64,000 bases of DNA from Haemonchus contortus (GCA_000469685.2 LS997567.1:37201505-37265504), one strand, 5' to 3'; shown: positions 1-12,760, counted from the stretch's first letter. Translations and numbers: made by a program. The notes: generated from the letters alone by a model not told the origin.

Positions 1-508
1 ATATAGAGAAAATTAGGAAATAACAGTAAAAAGAAGCTCTGCGTGATTTTCTGGGTGCATAGGGGTTAGCTAGCTACCTCTGCTCTCATAATTTTAGGAT
101 CCACTATATAATATTGTAACCTATTGACGACTGCGTGGCCCGCAGGCGGGCCACACCGTATCGTGCTCCTGTAGTATTTATACTATTTATCAAGTCTTCT
201 TATAATTTTTTCATGTTTCCAATTATCAGCTGAGCTCACAGCCTTCTAGAGAATCTTGAGGCATGGTGGTCCAGGAATAATTCATTTCGAACTACAGTCA
301 TAAGAGAAATTAAAAGTTAATGTAAGGACAATACAAAAGGCGCGGTAGCCAATGGGTTAACAGTAATGGAAGAAAATGAATTTTGTTTTTGCTCAACAGT
401 AACCTAGGAACTGCTGACATGCCACTTTCTTCATTTTCTTCATGCTTACACGTATACCTTCGTTGCAGTACATTTACGTCCTGGTATTCATTTCATTTCG
501 GCCTTCAA
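1..508. other. No gene recognised
   Basis: AT-rich sequence with no reading frame I would call coding and no repeat shared with the rest of the window. It would include the 3' UTR of the putative minus-strand exon that ends at 509. Confidence 0.5.
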
Positions 509-640
509 TCAGGATCTCTCCAAACTCGCCGCCGCATTATTATTAGAATTGCCAAGCATTAAGAGGACTATGACCGCGATTCCCCCTCCAATGAAACCCA
601 TAAATGCGCCATCGGTAACTGGGTCAAATGAGTCCACAGA
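509..640 (-). CDS. Possible last exon encoding a transmembrane tail (unrecognised gene)
   Basis: On the minus strand an acceptor of the form ACCTACAG ends at 641, followed by an open frame of 43 codons and a TGA at 509-511. The peptide has an acidic start (SVDSFDPVTDG), one strongly hydrophobic helix (GFIGGGIAVIVLLMLG) and a short Asn/Ala-rich end. That layout fits the C-terminal exon of a single-pass membrane protein with a short cytoplasmic tail. I could not find a preceding exon with a matching phase-0 donor; the coding relic at 881-1318 is the nearest coding-like sequence upstream but need not belong to the same gene. The frame is short, so chance is a real alternative. The family is not recognised. 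Confidence 0.33.
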   Translation of the reverse strand, partial: SVDSFDPVTDGAFMGFIGGGIAVIVLLMLGNSNNNAAASLERS

Positions 641-880
641 CTGTAGGTCTTCTTTGCCTCGGATTCCAGTCACTTCAGTCCACATCTACCCCTCCCAATG
701 GTTAGTTTCTGATATTCCGGGACCGAAATAACATGATTTGTTATGCTATCGTGTTTCCATGAAGTTCGACTTGATGCAGAAAATCTTCTCCTCGCATGCT
801 GCTGCTCTAGTCAAATCCTTCTCCATTTAGCCAAAATAGAGCCAATCAGCACTATTCAGTGACAATTTTGCATATCGAGC

Positions 881-1318
881 TCAGTGACGAAGGGAGATTC
901 GAAGGAAGCATGACCCCCTCATCTGTCCTCGACGATGTTTGCCCATCAGTTTCGGTCGGCTAGCTCAACTGGCAACATGGAATGGAACATTAGCCGTTTC
1001 AATGATCCGCTTATTTAGCACTTGATCCTCCCTAATTTGGCCTGACGACCAGCGGTTGCCGATTTCCATCGCTTTCGCTGTGATGAATTTCATTTCATGT
1101 TCTCTCACTACTTCTCAAGATCCTACGAATCCTCCTGCTTCGATCCTCTCTATCAGTTCGACAGCCCAAATAGGAAATGGGTCTGAAAGATTAACTAGTT
1201 TTGCGGAAGCACTCCCTTTCCAGTAGAGCTCAGATGTTACTCGCTCTAAATTGTCGTATAGCATCATTAAGCCTCCTTCACTGTAGCATTTATCCCAAAG
1301 TCTGGCATCCTTCTGAGA
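881..1318 (-). pseudogene. Decayed coding relic, 146 codons with only TGA stops
   Basis: One minus-strand frame reads from 1318 to 881 with protein-like composition throughout, for example DARLWDKCYSEGG, NLSDPFPIWAVELIERIEA and IREDQVLNKRIIETANVPF. It is broken only by TGA codons at 1115-1117 and 965-967, and closed by a third at 881-883. The frame never shifts, and sequence either side of each TGA stays coding-like, so the simplest reading is a pseudogene hit by point mutations, some perhaps TGG to TGA. The Arg/Lys-rich end (KLMGKHRRGQMRG) suggests a basic C-terminal part. I do not recognise the family; a fragment of a repeated, transposon-borne ORF is possible. No splice sites fit removing the TGA-containing pieces while keeping the frame. 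Confidence 0.45.
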
Positions 1319-1641
1319 TCAAGCTCAGGTTGACCAAAGTGGGAGACTTTACCTTAGATCTTCAGAAACTCCCTTATCCCAGCGTGCAAAATGCCAAAAG
1401 TGGGAGTTCAGTCTGTTGTAAACTGCAAAAAAAACCTCGAAATTCGAAAAAGCGGGAGCTCGTAAGTCTATTTTTTGACTTTACTATTGAGAGCCGGAGG
1501 TGCGGCTTAATTGAGCCGGAGCAGGTCTCAAGAGACTGGTCACTTAGGATCCCACTGACCACTCCTAATCAAATTTCACTTCAGAAAACAGTGGTCCAGC
1601 CTGTTCCCTGCATGGGTACAATTCAAATGACACCTTGTTTT

Positions 1642-1797
1642 GACTTGATGTTTTGTTAACTGCTGTTTTAACGCCGCAGTACGAGCGAAAGTCTCACAAG
1701 ATTGGCTATTTTTGGACAAAACTTCAGTCTCGGACGGGACTCGATCCCATACTTGTGCTTTTCGGGCACCGAGCTCTATCCCTTACTCTTCCGAGAC
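1642..1797 (-). repeat. tRNA-derived SINE-like repeat, copy 1
   Basis: This block matches 52780-52936 (copy 2), with long identical stretches separated by substitutions. Read on the minus strand, 1797-1727 folds like a tRNA. Acceptor strands TCTCGGA and TCCGAGA are complementary, GTGC/GCAC closes a seven-base loop CCGAAAA with GAA at the anticodon position, and GGGATCGAGTCCC resembles a pol III B box and T arm. About 85 bases of body follow on the minus strand. Position 33 is C instead of the usual T and the T stem is out of register, so this is a derived repeat and not a working tRNA gene. The call as a SINE is inference from the tRNA-like head plus dispersed body. Confidence 0.55.
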
Positions 1798-1799
1798 CC

Positions 1800-4368
1800 C
1801 GTTTGCTTCGCCTTCTTAAATGATACCCTTCTCACGAGAAAGTTCGGGTAAGTCGCTCGCTAGAGGCCCTGGGCCGGGCCACGATAGTCATGGAACTTGT
1901 GACTTCATGGATCTCTTAGAATGTGCAAAAAAGCTAGTTACTCAAGAGAGCTTCACTGAATGAGATCCATAGGGAGTTAGTTGGTTGCTGTTGTTGTTGT
2001 GCATACATGTTTTGTTGATCTGATATTGCCGTAAATTTAGAGCGTTGTTTTCGATGGCTATGTGCCACGACGACGACTGAAGTCAGTCTTGTCGACGACG
2101 GGTACCCATTTCCCCCGTCAACGCCTACTTCGTTCCAAATGACTGCTACTACTTACTTCTGCAACTATGTAAGGGTTTACAAGTGGCAACACTCCCAAAA
2201 AAAAATGCCGCTCTCTTTAACACATTCGTTTTGATTGTAGAAGAAGATAGACGGGTTTGGCTTATTGGTAGTCATACAGTTGATTACCAGTTGTGCTACT
2301 GCTAAGTAAGGGGCCATCTGTGACCTTAAATCTGAGGACGCTTCACCACCCCTCAACCTCCTTGACAATGTCAGTTGGCTAACGAGTTTCTGGCTCTGCA
2401 GTTTATTTTTTATACTAGTTAAGAACATTTACACTGATTGTACTCAGCGCCGTTTTACTCGCGAATGGAGACAATTTTTACTGTGAGAACTTGTTCTACT
2501 TCACGGCGGAGGCAACTTCTTGATTATGAGTTAAGATTTAGCTCGGAGTTGCGAGACTTTTATGTCGTTGATACGACTCCCCGTTCCCTCGCAACCTCTC
2601 TTTATGTCCTGGAAGTATGGAGGATGTCTAGGAGCAGCAACGGTAGGAGTTAGGAATGGTGTACACGGTTGAATTAGGCGATTGAGACACAAAAATTTGA
2701 AATCTACTTAGTAACCATTCAATACAATTCTTTCTTCCTTTTCGTTGGTAAAACCACTTCACTCCAATCACCCAAATGGACACTGCCCTTCATGGCTCTT
2801 GTCGATCACGAATGTGGGATTCGAATGGCTATCTTTGAAGAAAGACTCTTCTTTTCTGAACCTCTATAGAAAAATCAAGCCTTCTTAAGCGCGTAAGGCT
2901 ATTTTGGAATGTATCTAAATGTACAGAAATAGTAATTCTTCGAAAATGGGAAAGTACTGTGAATTGTAGATGATCAAAATGTATTATTATATACTACATT
3001 TACTTAGGAATAGTTATGAATACGATCAGCTGTAGTTAATCTGTATATGCTGTGAGCTTCTCTCTTTCCAGCAATAGTTGTGGTTTTAATTACCTCGAAG
3101 ATCTCGCTGCTAACTTCACGATGGATAAGATGAGGAACAAGGGTTACTGAGTAGGGCACATTTTTTTGTGACACGGAAGAGTCTACGGTTAATCCCTTCA
3201 TCAGCATTCAGTGGCAGCAAAAGTTTGGGAAAACGAAAAGTCAGAGAACTTCTTGAATGTATACGAACTTGTCCCCACATTTGAAGATTTGTATGTACTA
3301 GACGTTGCTAATCTCTGGGTGGTCGATCCAACACTCCGGCGACCTGGATCAAGCTCTGTCTTGGGCGAACTCGCCCAAACGTTAGCCTTACAAAACCAAA
3401 AAAACTTGGAAAGGCTGAAGCAAACATGTATACACACTTTGAGGATTCAATTTAAAAATGGCCTTTTCTTTTAGCACTCTGAGGACTCGTTGAGGACGGG
3501 GAAGATGAAACACTTTCGCGATTTATAGTTTACTACCATGAAAAATCCCTAGCTTACTACCATGCAGAGATAGGCGCCCCTCTTTTCTCATAACTAATAC
3601 CACCTTGGGGGGAGGGGATTCTTACCTCACCATGCCTCATGCGCTTATTAACGTGTACTTATGAATAGTTGCCCTATAAATTTGATTTTAACGAGTGTAA
3701 CAGTGATATTATAAGTTTTGTACTCACAAGTAGAGGTCACACATTTCAATTTACCGTAATCTCTTTAGTTGTTAGGTGAAGCTGTCTTCAGGATAAGAAC
3801 TGGTTTACTGACGAACTGACTAACAGCTGGTTGAAATATTGTACATTTCTATGAGTTAATACCTGTATGTCAGTGCTGTAAGTCAGTGTTTACTCGATTT
3901 TAACAAGTTTAGAACAGTTACCAAGTCAGTGCTGCTGAGTTGGGTAGGTAAAACCGAAGTTGTTATTGAACATACATAAAATAAAGGAGAAATCAGAGCG
4001 TCTATGGAAAAAGTAAGTTTCACGGAACCTCTTTTCGCCAAAGGTAACTCGTCCACATAGCATTCTAAAACTAACTAGTAATGTCCAGCGAAAAAATGTC
4101 TTTGAAAAACGACTTTGGATAAGGATTTTGTCGATCCCATCATCAAGTTGGCTCGAATAATGCCGTGGGCCACTTTCACATGCTACGACTTCAACATAAT
4201 ATTCTATTCTTTTTTGTTTCCCTCCTTACTCTCCTACCTTCTCAACACGGTCATTCGACCGAAAAGTGCATTTGTATGGGAGGGAGTATAGGGAGGGAGA
4301 CTTGGGTGGGTGGGTGACTCGTTATTGTGTGACTCGTTTTCGGCCGCTGCTCCATTTACCCGATCCAG
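1800..4368. other. Non-coding or unassigned
   Basis: No supported gene. Short frames around 2177-2653 and 3004-3474 exist on both strands but lack splice context or recognisable motifs. The stretch near 3290-3390 has a higher GC content than its surroundings and may be an old repeat. Confidence 0.4.
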
Positions 4369-4704
4369 ATGGTTGTCATTGTTATGGTCATTGACGTCAT
4401 ACTACTGTCACTCATCTTTCAACCCTGTGATTCAGATCGTTCCCAAATGGAAATCCATAGCGATAGGAGCGATTCCAATGTGAAGCCTACCTTCGGATTA
4501 CCTACCAATTATGTAATGAGAGCTCGGCAATTAGGATTTCCCCCCATCGAGGTAGATGACGACGATTATGGAAGCCAGTCGACTAAGATTGCTAGGTTAC
4601 CAGTAATTTGTCCATTAGAAATTTACCTGGCTGGACGTCTTTCCCTCGGCTATCACGGTGACTGGACGAATTTTCTTGAGGAAACGGTAAAACCATCGTC
4701 ATAA
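4369..4704 (+). CDS. Possible small secreted protein (unrecognised)
   Basis: A 111-codon frame starts with ATG and a signal-peptide-like N-terminus (MVVIVMVIDVILLSLIF, then a Cys at residue 20). A hydrophilic region follows, with the stretch GLPTNYVMRARQLGFPPIE and an acidic run VDDDDYG at about residues 62-68. The frame could be one exon ending at TAA 4702-4704. Alternatively it could splice out at GTAAAA (4687) to an acceptor TATATAG at 4728, where a further short open stretch follows in phase. No known family is recognised and there is no cysteine scaffold. It is longer and more structured than most chance frames here, but chance is not excluded. Confidence 0.3.
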   Translation: MVVIVMVIDVILLSLIFQPCDSDRSQMEIHSDRSDSNVKPTFGLPTNYVMRARQLGFPPIEVDDDDYGSQSTKIARLPVICPLEIYLAGRLSLGYHGDWTNFLEETVKPSS

Positions 4705-5429
4705 TTCCACCGTACCTTCCCATATATAGATCCCGAACAAACCCTCAATTCTCTATGGCTATCACGCAAAGGGATGGAATAACCGAAAATCTAAAGGACG
4801 TCTTCAATAACCCACATAATTCAATATCTTCAAGGCTGCGCTTTTTTTTCTCGTCAACGAGAGAGTCAAACAAGGACGTTCTATAGAAATGACCATAATT
4901 TCTCGTTGCTACGGTGTCTAATCTAGTTTTTGTAGAGGCAGAACTACGGAATTAGGCTCAACTTACTCATTACTGCGGTAGAAGTAGTAAGAAAGGATGA
5001 TCAAAATGAGTTTTTCATTTGGGCCCACCCCAGCGCAACGAAGAGGTCCGTTATCCCAGTGGGCTGGCAACGGAATCCCAAAATTCCTTTCAGAGCTCAT
5101 TTTGACTTTTAGCAGGACCGGAATTAAAAGGATGCCGTTATATGGGGTGATTGGAAGCCCTAGCACTTTCGGAACTGTTCAATTTCCTGAAAAGCACGGG
5201 ACTTCAGCTGCCAGCCCTTCTCTTAGACACATCGATTTTTACTTTACATGCTGTGGTTTTCCGCATGCCACTTATTTGTGCGGCCACTTTCTTTTCGAAG
5301 CCTGTCGGTTTAAAAATTATTTTTTTATTTATGTATCTTGAAATAAGGCCTAATGGTAGCTTAAATTACTCGCGAGTATAGAAGGAAGACCATATTTCAT
5401 TTTTACTAGCCTAGAATCCATAGGAGAAC

Positions 5430-5660
5430 TATAACTTGTTACTAGAGCTTACCAACAGCTATAACTTGTTACTACCATATTATTGATGATAGAAGAATAA
5501 GGTGGGTGAACTATTAGTTTTAATTACTCGTAGGTACAGAGAAAAACTTTTTCTTCTACAGTAGATTTGTATCAGTAGGAGCCTCATTATGGGGCGTACC
5601 AACAGGTATAACTTATTATCATTCTTTATTATAGAAGTACCAGGCAGGTAAACTGCGATC
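5430..5660. repeat. Imperfect tandem repeat
   Basis: The phrase CTATAACTTGTTACTA occurs twice about 33 bases apart near 5430-5475. A diverged longer copy (ACCAACAGGTATAACTTATT) starts near 5597, followed in both places by related sequence (AGAAG, then a GGT/GG-rich motif and a TGGGTGAACT or AGGTAAACT end). This looks like an old local tandem duplication with a period of about 145 bases. Function unknown. Confidence 0.45.
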
Positions 5661-6280
5661 CTCCACATTCCACCTGCTTGTCCATTTCTTCATGTTTACG
5701 TGACGTGCTCAGCGGAGTTCAAAGACGCTTCTGAGGCGCGTTCAACTTGAACCCACACTTAGGTGGATCGCTCCCCCCCTCTATACTTATCCTCCTCTTC
5801 GGGTGCTTTCTGCTTTCTCCATTCATGCAACTACTGGAAAGCGAAACTTTGCTAGTCGAAACTTTTCTTTTGAGAGATCAAATTAATCCGAAGCTTAAGA
5901 GCTTTGGCGGGGCGCTTTGCGACGTTGCCTTCAGCCCGTCCATTCATTAACTTCTCGTGGATTTATTGGGCAACAAATTGTTGAAGAGGCATTCATGGTC
6001 GGTTTGGGAGGAAACATCGAAGAGTTCTGCACAGGGGAATTACTTTTAATCTGGTTACTACATAATATTGACACATGCACATCTAACGTTTGCAACTGGA
6101 TCTACTCCCTACTCATCTCATTCTCATTAAATAGTACTATACGAACAATGTTCTCAGGAATATTTTATAAGGCTTATAAGGAATTCTTGGATTGTGCACT
6201 TTACATTTTCTTGCCTCAACATAGCGACGATGTTCTACCATTAGTACGAGTACTTGTTGTTAGGGAACAAACCGAGCGTT

Positions 6281-6327
6281 CACTCCCCAACCGTCCTTTA
6301 CTCCACTCCCCAACCGTCTTTTACTTT
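6281..6327. repeat. Two-copy 23-bp tandem duplication
   Basis: CACTCCCCAACCGTCCTTTA is followed directly by a second copy with one C-to-T change, a period of 23 bases. It lies inside the long uninterpreted frame at 5917-6405. Confidence 0.7.
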
Positions 6328-8349
6328 ATGCAACCGACAAGTAGTAGAGAATCGTTGGAACAACAGTCTCCCTCTTGGAAATCGGTATGGAAAGGTGAAA
6401 CTTAGTGAGAACTTCGATTGTCAGATCGTAAAACCGTCTAAGTCCATTCAAGAAGTTAGCTCCGATTCCTCCTGGCCGCTTTCTATACGTGGAATAGCTA
6501 CAAGTAGATGGACATGGGATAGTGCCAGGTGGCGTCACTACTAGACGAATAGTCCGAGATTTGAATCCCGGCTCGAACCCGTCTAGGCTAAACTGTCCTT
6601 CCAGGGCGAGTTACCTGGTAACAGAGGTTGAATGCACTTACCCAGACGAGGACGTTACAGTGCTGGCCTTATTACCTCTCAAACCTGCTATGATTCTGAA
6701 TAGGAGGTGAATGCGTGAGCGCAATCCATTCAGGAATTCATCGAGACAGAAAATTTTTGCTTTGTAGCCTTAAGTTTACAAGTACATGTCCAATATGGAA
6801 CCAAGTTAGACCTATGCGTAGGTTTTGACGGCGAAGAGGGGCCTCGTAGATATGATTGAGTTAGGGTTTCAATTTTCCTCGGAATTGACCAACTGCCAGC
6901 GGATACACATCTCACTATAATTGTCGTCATCCGATGAAAGAGTTTTCCTCCCATTGCACTCCGATTATGGCCATATTACTCCAGTAACAGGATGTTCTTG
7001 ACCAGATCTATGCTACCCTAACTTCTACGGTACCCCCCTCACACTCGACGAGCGTATTTTGCATAATTTCATCACGGTTGAAGCACACATTTGTCGTTGG
7101 GGACGTAATCTCGCGAACTTTTCCCCCGTTTCAAGTGCTTTAGTATGCATGTAGATATGCACGAAGTAGACTAAAGGTCTGATCGGGGCGAACTCTTTCT
7201 TTTTACTTCTATATTATGTATTTTCGCCATAAAAACCATTCAAAACAAACGGTTACAACTAGGAATAGCACATATACAAACACAGCTGAAGGCGCTATTT
7301 CTAGTCGGCTGAAATATGATCCACATCGAGAGAGTAGAGAATTTCAGCGATTCTTTTTCATTCTCTGATTTCAATCTATAGACGCTGAACTACATAAACA
7401 AGTCTTCTTTTTTATTTCAATTTATTATATTTTTAAAAAGCTTTCAATCGTGAAAATGCGAGGTACTCTGAGGTACTCTCGAAAGCTAGAAAGAGTAGTA
7501 TACTGGAATGGTGAAAAAGCTCTAACCTGTTTGACAGGTGTGCAAACAAGTAGAACGGCAGCTTTTGTCAACAGATTCTTTTACTTCTAAAGTAGTCTTC
7601 ACCATGGAGGTTCGAAAACTTGTTTGTTTTAGTGCTTACAAGGGGCTCTCGTTCTGACATCCTCTAATCATTCCGTTTTCATAAGAGACCTGTTATAACA
7701 CGAGTATGAAGCCCCTGCCAGCCTCTCAATAGATCTGCAAGGGCAGTGACCTAGTGGTCGGCTGTTGACCCCAAGAGTTGTTGAATTATTTATTTATTTA
7801 CTTATATCAAATGTCTTTATTTATCAACCTTCTTAGAAGTAAGCCAGAGGGTCCCTTTTACGGCTCGAATTCCATGGTTCACTGTTAGTTGTGAGTAAAG
7901 CTGGGTGCCTACATTGGAAGGTCATCTAGGGTAAGGGTAAGGTACTCCAGGATAGGGACTCTCACCTCAGTACTGCAAGCAGGGAGTAACCCTCCGTAAA
8001 GGGCCAACAGTACGGTCAATAGCCAACGTCTTAGGTTAGACCTGTTTGCTGAGCGCTTCCATTCTCTACGTTATAATTTTCGGAAGTACTACTTTACTAC
8101 TTTAATCAGTTCAGTTTCAGTAAAAACGTTTTTGTGGAGATGTATACAGTTTTTGAATGTTTTCATTAAATGGATAAATAAAACCAGGGATAATTTTCTT
8201 GTAGGCTTTTCGCAGTGAAAACTTCTCAATATTTGGTGTGCGCCATTGGATCAATTGAAGGCGACTTGGGAGTGCAATTATAAGTGCGTGGGAATAAGCT
8301 GTTTACATTAGGATTTATAAATCATCTCCCTAAATCGCTTCGCGTAGAC

Positions 8350-8470
8350 ATCATCATTACATCGTCATCGTTGTCGCCATCCTGGCGGCCATCGTCACCA
8401 TCGTTGTCGTCGTCGTCGTTGCCGTCGTTGTCGTCGTCATGTCGTCGCCGTCGTCAGCATGTCGTCGTAG
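8350..8470. repeat. GTC/CAT trinucleotide-rich low-complexity tract
   Basis: About 120 bases built almost entirely from GTC, GTT, GCC and CAT triplets. An open frame across it encodes only Ser/Pro runs and is an artefact of the triplet repeat. Confidence 0.75.
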
Positions 8471-11400
8471 ATTGTTTATCCGAAGCGTATCTTCATCGAG
8501 CGCCAAGTAGTCTTGGCATGTTGTTCATGCGAAAATCGCGTCGTGTGCCTCGATTGCCTAGTGGACCGCCCAGTTTGAGTCCTCCGTCCGTCCCTCCGTA
8601 GTAGTTTTCGGGCTCGTTCGAATGTTCTTGGCCGCTAATTCGCGTACATCGTCGCCTTCGCACAACCACCCTCAATGGCCATTGCGGCGACATCCATCAA
8701 CATCTTCTCTTCAAAGCAGCAACTCATCCATCCATTTATTTTCATGTTCCCAGTGAGGGTGTTCAGGGGTCATCGCCGCGCTTGCACTTCCAAATGGCAG
8801 CTACTGTACGTACGACTTTCTGTCTGTCTGTCCTTCGGTAGTTGGGAAAAAAATGTGTCAACGGATCATTGTTGGTATAGCTGCGACAGTTCCCCCGACT
8901 GACTGAAAAGCGCTCATTGATCTGAGTTTTCGCCGTTTCATCCTCTTCCAATTGTTTACGTACGGTCCTCTATGTGGATGTGACTATGCCTGTTCATATA
9001 TGGCCATCTCTACGTTGAGGCTTCTTCTCAGCTTTTCCCATGTATTGCTTGTTGTCTGGCAGTGAGTAGTGAGTGATACACTCTCATCTCCCGATTTGTA
9101 TATGATGAGGTTAAGTGGTCTCGTGCAAACATTGCTCATTCGATAATATATGACTCCAGACTACTCCATTCGGGACCATTGAACTCCTGTACCAAACATT
9201 CTAGCACCTTTTACAAGTTATTTCATCATACCCTCACCTAGATTAAGTAACTACTCGAGATCACTCATTATCACTCTTTATCACTTTTTATCAAAACTTC
9301 TTTCGCAGCAAGTAAATTCAAATACGTCGGTGTGCAGAACACAAGATCGAGATATAAATAGTACTATACCACAACTATAACTATAGCTTTAATTATAAAT
9401 ATAACTGTAATTACCTGGTTCGAATTATACTTCCCATGTATCCTCTAAGATTACTGAGCTACGATACTTGCTAGTAACATTTACTGCATTTACTGCAAGA
9501 GTTACTGTCGTCCTTAGGTTTTGTAACCTAGTGCAAGCAGCAGAATTCCTTCGCATTGTTGTAGTTTCAAACTCTGTCTTTGGGATCTTCACAGAGTAAA
9601 TACTTTGTTTGCTCGAATTTGGATTAAAGACGATGATAATCCGTTTACGACGGTGGCTTCTCTCTAAACGTCGCCTATTTGTACTGTTCTCAGTCTGTCA
9701 TCCGGCAGACCATCCTTCGCTATTCCTCCGTTGGCCTCTTTAGAAGGCTATTTTTATGTGTAATTTGAGATACTCTGAGCAGATCTCTAGTCATGGTTTC
9801 CAGTCTAATTACCAGTTTCGAGCCTATGATTACTGTGAAAAAAGGTCGAGCGCACATCTCTCCTCTTCCCACTTCAACAGCTTCGCTCAAGTACCATTTT
9901 GTAAGTGGTGGTAATCGAGATGTCAGTTTTCCATCTGCTAATTATCACCTACTCGCAAGTGCCTTTTTCATTCTCATCCCATCATGGACCAAGGGTCAAA
10001 TCTTCGGTGTACAAACAGTGAATTTAGACAGTATCGCCTTCTTTAGTCGACTACTTTACTGGTTATCTTATAACCCACTATTAGCTAAGTAATTTGTACA
10101 GGTGCATACCACCTGCTTCGTTTCCATCTAGGAATCGGGCTGGTCGCTCGTTTTGGAATCCCGGACAGCTAGGTTTTTTTTCTTGCGGTCGGCTTTGAAT
10201 TGATTTCTCGTTCTTCGCATTTCTTTTTGTTTTTACTAGCCGTCTTCTCTTTTCTGGTAGCTACGAAAATTGATAGCGAGTAAGTGGAAGAAGGGTGGAT
10301 AAGCAGTAAGCGTAGCAGACAGAAGAAGCCACCGAGGCGAGGCAGCAGCATTGGCTGTGGCTGAGGCGGCGGTGAGCAGCAGCAGTTGAAATACGATACG
10401 GGCGCACCGGCAAGGGATTAGTGGACAAGCTGCGTTTACTAACACAACATAAAACATGCACTCAAAAACATGAGTTGATAGACAATGATTAGGCCCGGCC
10501 CCAGATTTACTCAGATGTCACTCAAAAACTACTCTGCGCACCTCTTACCAGTAATCATTGGCTGAGACAGTGAAAAAGTAGGTTTCATGGCTCTTTCCCA
10601 TATGGGAATCCCCCAATTCCTAATATTTACTAGTTACTGAACGATTGCAGTTATGGCAGAATTCATGTTTTACTATTTGATGCTGCAGTACCCCGCCTCC
10701 ACCCCCTTCCTGTGGCCTTCCTCACTAATGAGGCGGGGACCCTGCGCCCTCTCGCGCAACCTCTCCTCCCATTCTTGCTATCCTTGTCGAAAAAACGCTC
10801 TAAAGCTGTGTGATGTTTCAATAACTCTATTTTTTCTACTTACTAGTAATTTGTTCTATTTGATTTCTTATTTAGTAATCGTCGTCTCAAGGTGTTGGTG
10901 TTGATGTGATTGCGGCCAATTGGTGATATGTCATCAATCAGAATGGGCTGCCTAGGCAATACATCTTAGATCGGACGTCGTTATTGTCACTCTCTCTGGC
11001 TAACTGAGCTTTTCCACACCCAAGCCTATTTTGTAAATATTACTGCTAAGCGTATATCTTATAAACTACTGCATCTCCGGGGGCTTAATCGACTTCATCC
11101 ACTTCAGCCAAGCCCCTCGTGTCTGCACTTTGCACCTTCATGTCCATCCCTATAGGGCGTTTATCGCTTGTAAATTTCCCTTCTCAGAATGCACTATCTA
11201 CTTGAAAAAAATGTAATTTACTTTACAATAACTTTACTTATTTAATATGATTAGTATTCCACATACATAACACGACTTGCTTCTTCCCCCCAAATGACAT
11301 ATCGTCGTCTGAACGCGACAACTGACTGCCGCACATGCTCAACGCCGCCAATTTTACCCGCTATTGACTTGTGCTCAGCACGGTCCCATGGCAAATCACA

Positions 11401-12760
11401 GTTTTCAGCCGTTTCCATGCCTTTGTTTGTATTTTTTCCACTCTTTGTGCTTCACTGAGCCTCATCATCATCCTCCCCCTCATCCTCCTCCTCCTCTTCT
11501 TCACTCAGTGTCATAGCGCGTTTTTTCTTGTTCGATGTGAGACTTTTTGCTCGTTCAGCATGGAAAGTCTTGTCTCGCGGCCATGGGGGGCTCTCGCGCT
11601 GGCGCCTCTCGAAACGCCGCCGCCTCGTCGTCGTACCTGAATTGCGTTTGGCAGGGGCAATAATCGGGTCCCCGGCTACTGCCTCAAATCACGCACAAGT
11701 ACATGCCCCTTGTGTGAGGTGGTTCAATTGGCTTAACGCCAACAGAAAATTTCCTTGTCCTATACACTCATTGAATTCCCTCGTAACGATTATCCTTGCC
11801 ATTCAAAGTAGTACTTACTAGGGTGTGGCTACCAGAGTTCTGCCCTATTTTTGAGCTTTTTGAACTGTTTCTATTCGCCTTTACTTACTTTAAAAGAGTT
11901 TCTAAGCAGTTCCAGCTTGTCAATCCACTTCCAAAGCTCCCACGCTGAGCTTTGAATTCATTGGAGCGCAATAGTTATTCATTTGAGTCATTCTATGCCA
12001 TGCATCGAATGAAAATAGCCCCCACTCTTCTAGGGGAGCCACTGTGTGAGGTCGATGATGTGCACACGACGCTGTCCTCAGAGTGCTTGTGCCCTCCCTG
12101 AACGCCCCTACTCGCACTTCCGTCCATGTTTTATACACTATTTAAATTCATTACTGTGTTTCAATTCATTCATTGAATACACTTCACCTCTAGGGCTTTT
12201 CATATTCACATGCCCTATCCCTACACTCTGCCTCTCTTTGGCAGGTAGATATTGATCCCCACACATTCACGAAGAAGAAGAAGGAGGCCCATCTCTAGCC
12301 ATCTGGGGGGAGTAACTCGGCAAAAATTCACGTATTCGAGAGATCGTCATTAGCGAATCCAATCGGGGCACTTAGTCAGCCGGAACGAGAGTGTGAGAAG
12401 AGCACATGCTGCTGACCAGAGCAACTCATCGTCGTATATCATCATAAGAACTTCTTACTACCCCTTATCTTCAAGGGGCACACGCCTCTTTGTTATGGCC
12501 ACGCACACGCTTTTCGTTCGTTTTTCTTTTTCATCTTTTGATGTATTGACGAGTGTTTTGGCCTAAGATGGATATCTTCTTCGGCGGCTGGCTGAGCCGG
12601 GCCAGAAAAACTCCACAACAACCCTCGTCTTTGTTGTGGTCTTTTCTGTTCCTTTTCGTTTTTTTTTCGTTCTGGAAAAACGGAAATTTCACGGAAATCC
12701 GTCGTATTCGGTAGATCTCATGATGATGAGCATATCTCAATATCCGTTGTCAAACATTGC

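Larger units (their letters stand above)
4705..12760. other. Long stretch without a supported gene
   Basis: Apart from the short repeats listed separately (5430-5660, 6281-6327, 8350-8470) I see no convincing gene. The longest frame (plus, 5917-6405, 162 codons) has no recognisable motif, repeated low-complexity content near its end and no start or splice context. The part next to 12760 would contain the promoter and outron of the secreted-protein gene that follows. Confidence 0.45.

Noticed and set aside
1066..1130. Removing the first TGA of the 881-1318 relic as a 48-base intron (GTAGGA...CACAG)
   Set aside because: The splice would shift into a frame with an early stop and lose the coding-like sequence, so it does not rescue the gene.
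5917..6405. 162-codon plus-strand frame
   Set aside because: No motif, no signal peptide or splice context, contains a tandem duplication near the end, and competes with frames on the other strand.
6528..6575. A-box and B-box-like motifs (GGTGGCGTCACTAC, GATTTGAATCCC)
   Set aside because: No tRNA-like stems close around them and no second copy exists in the window.
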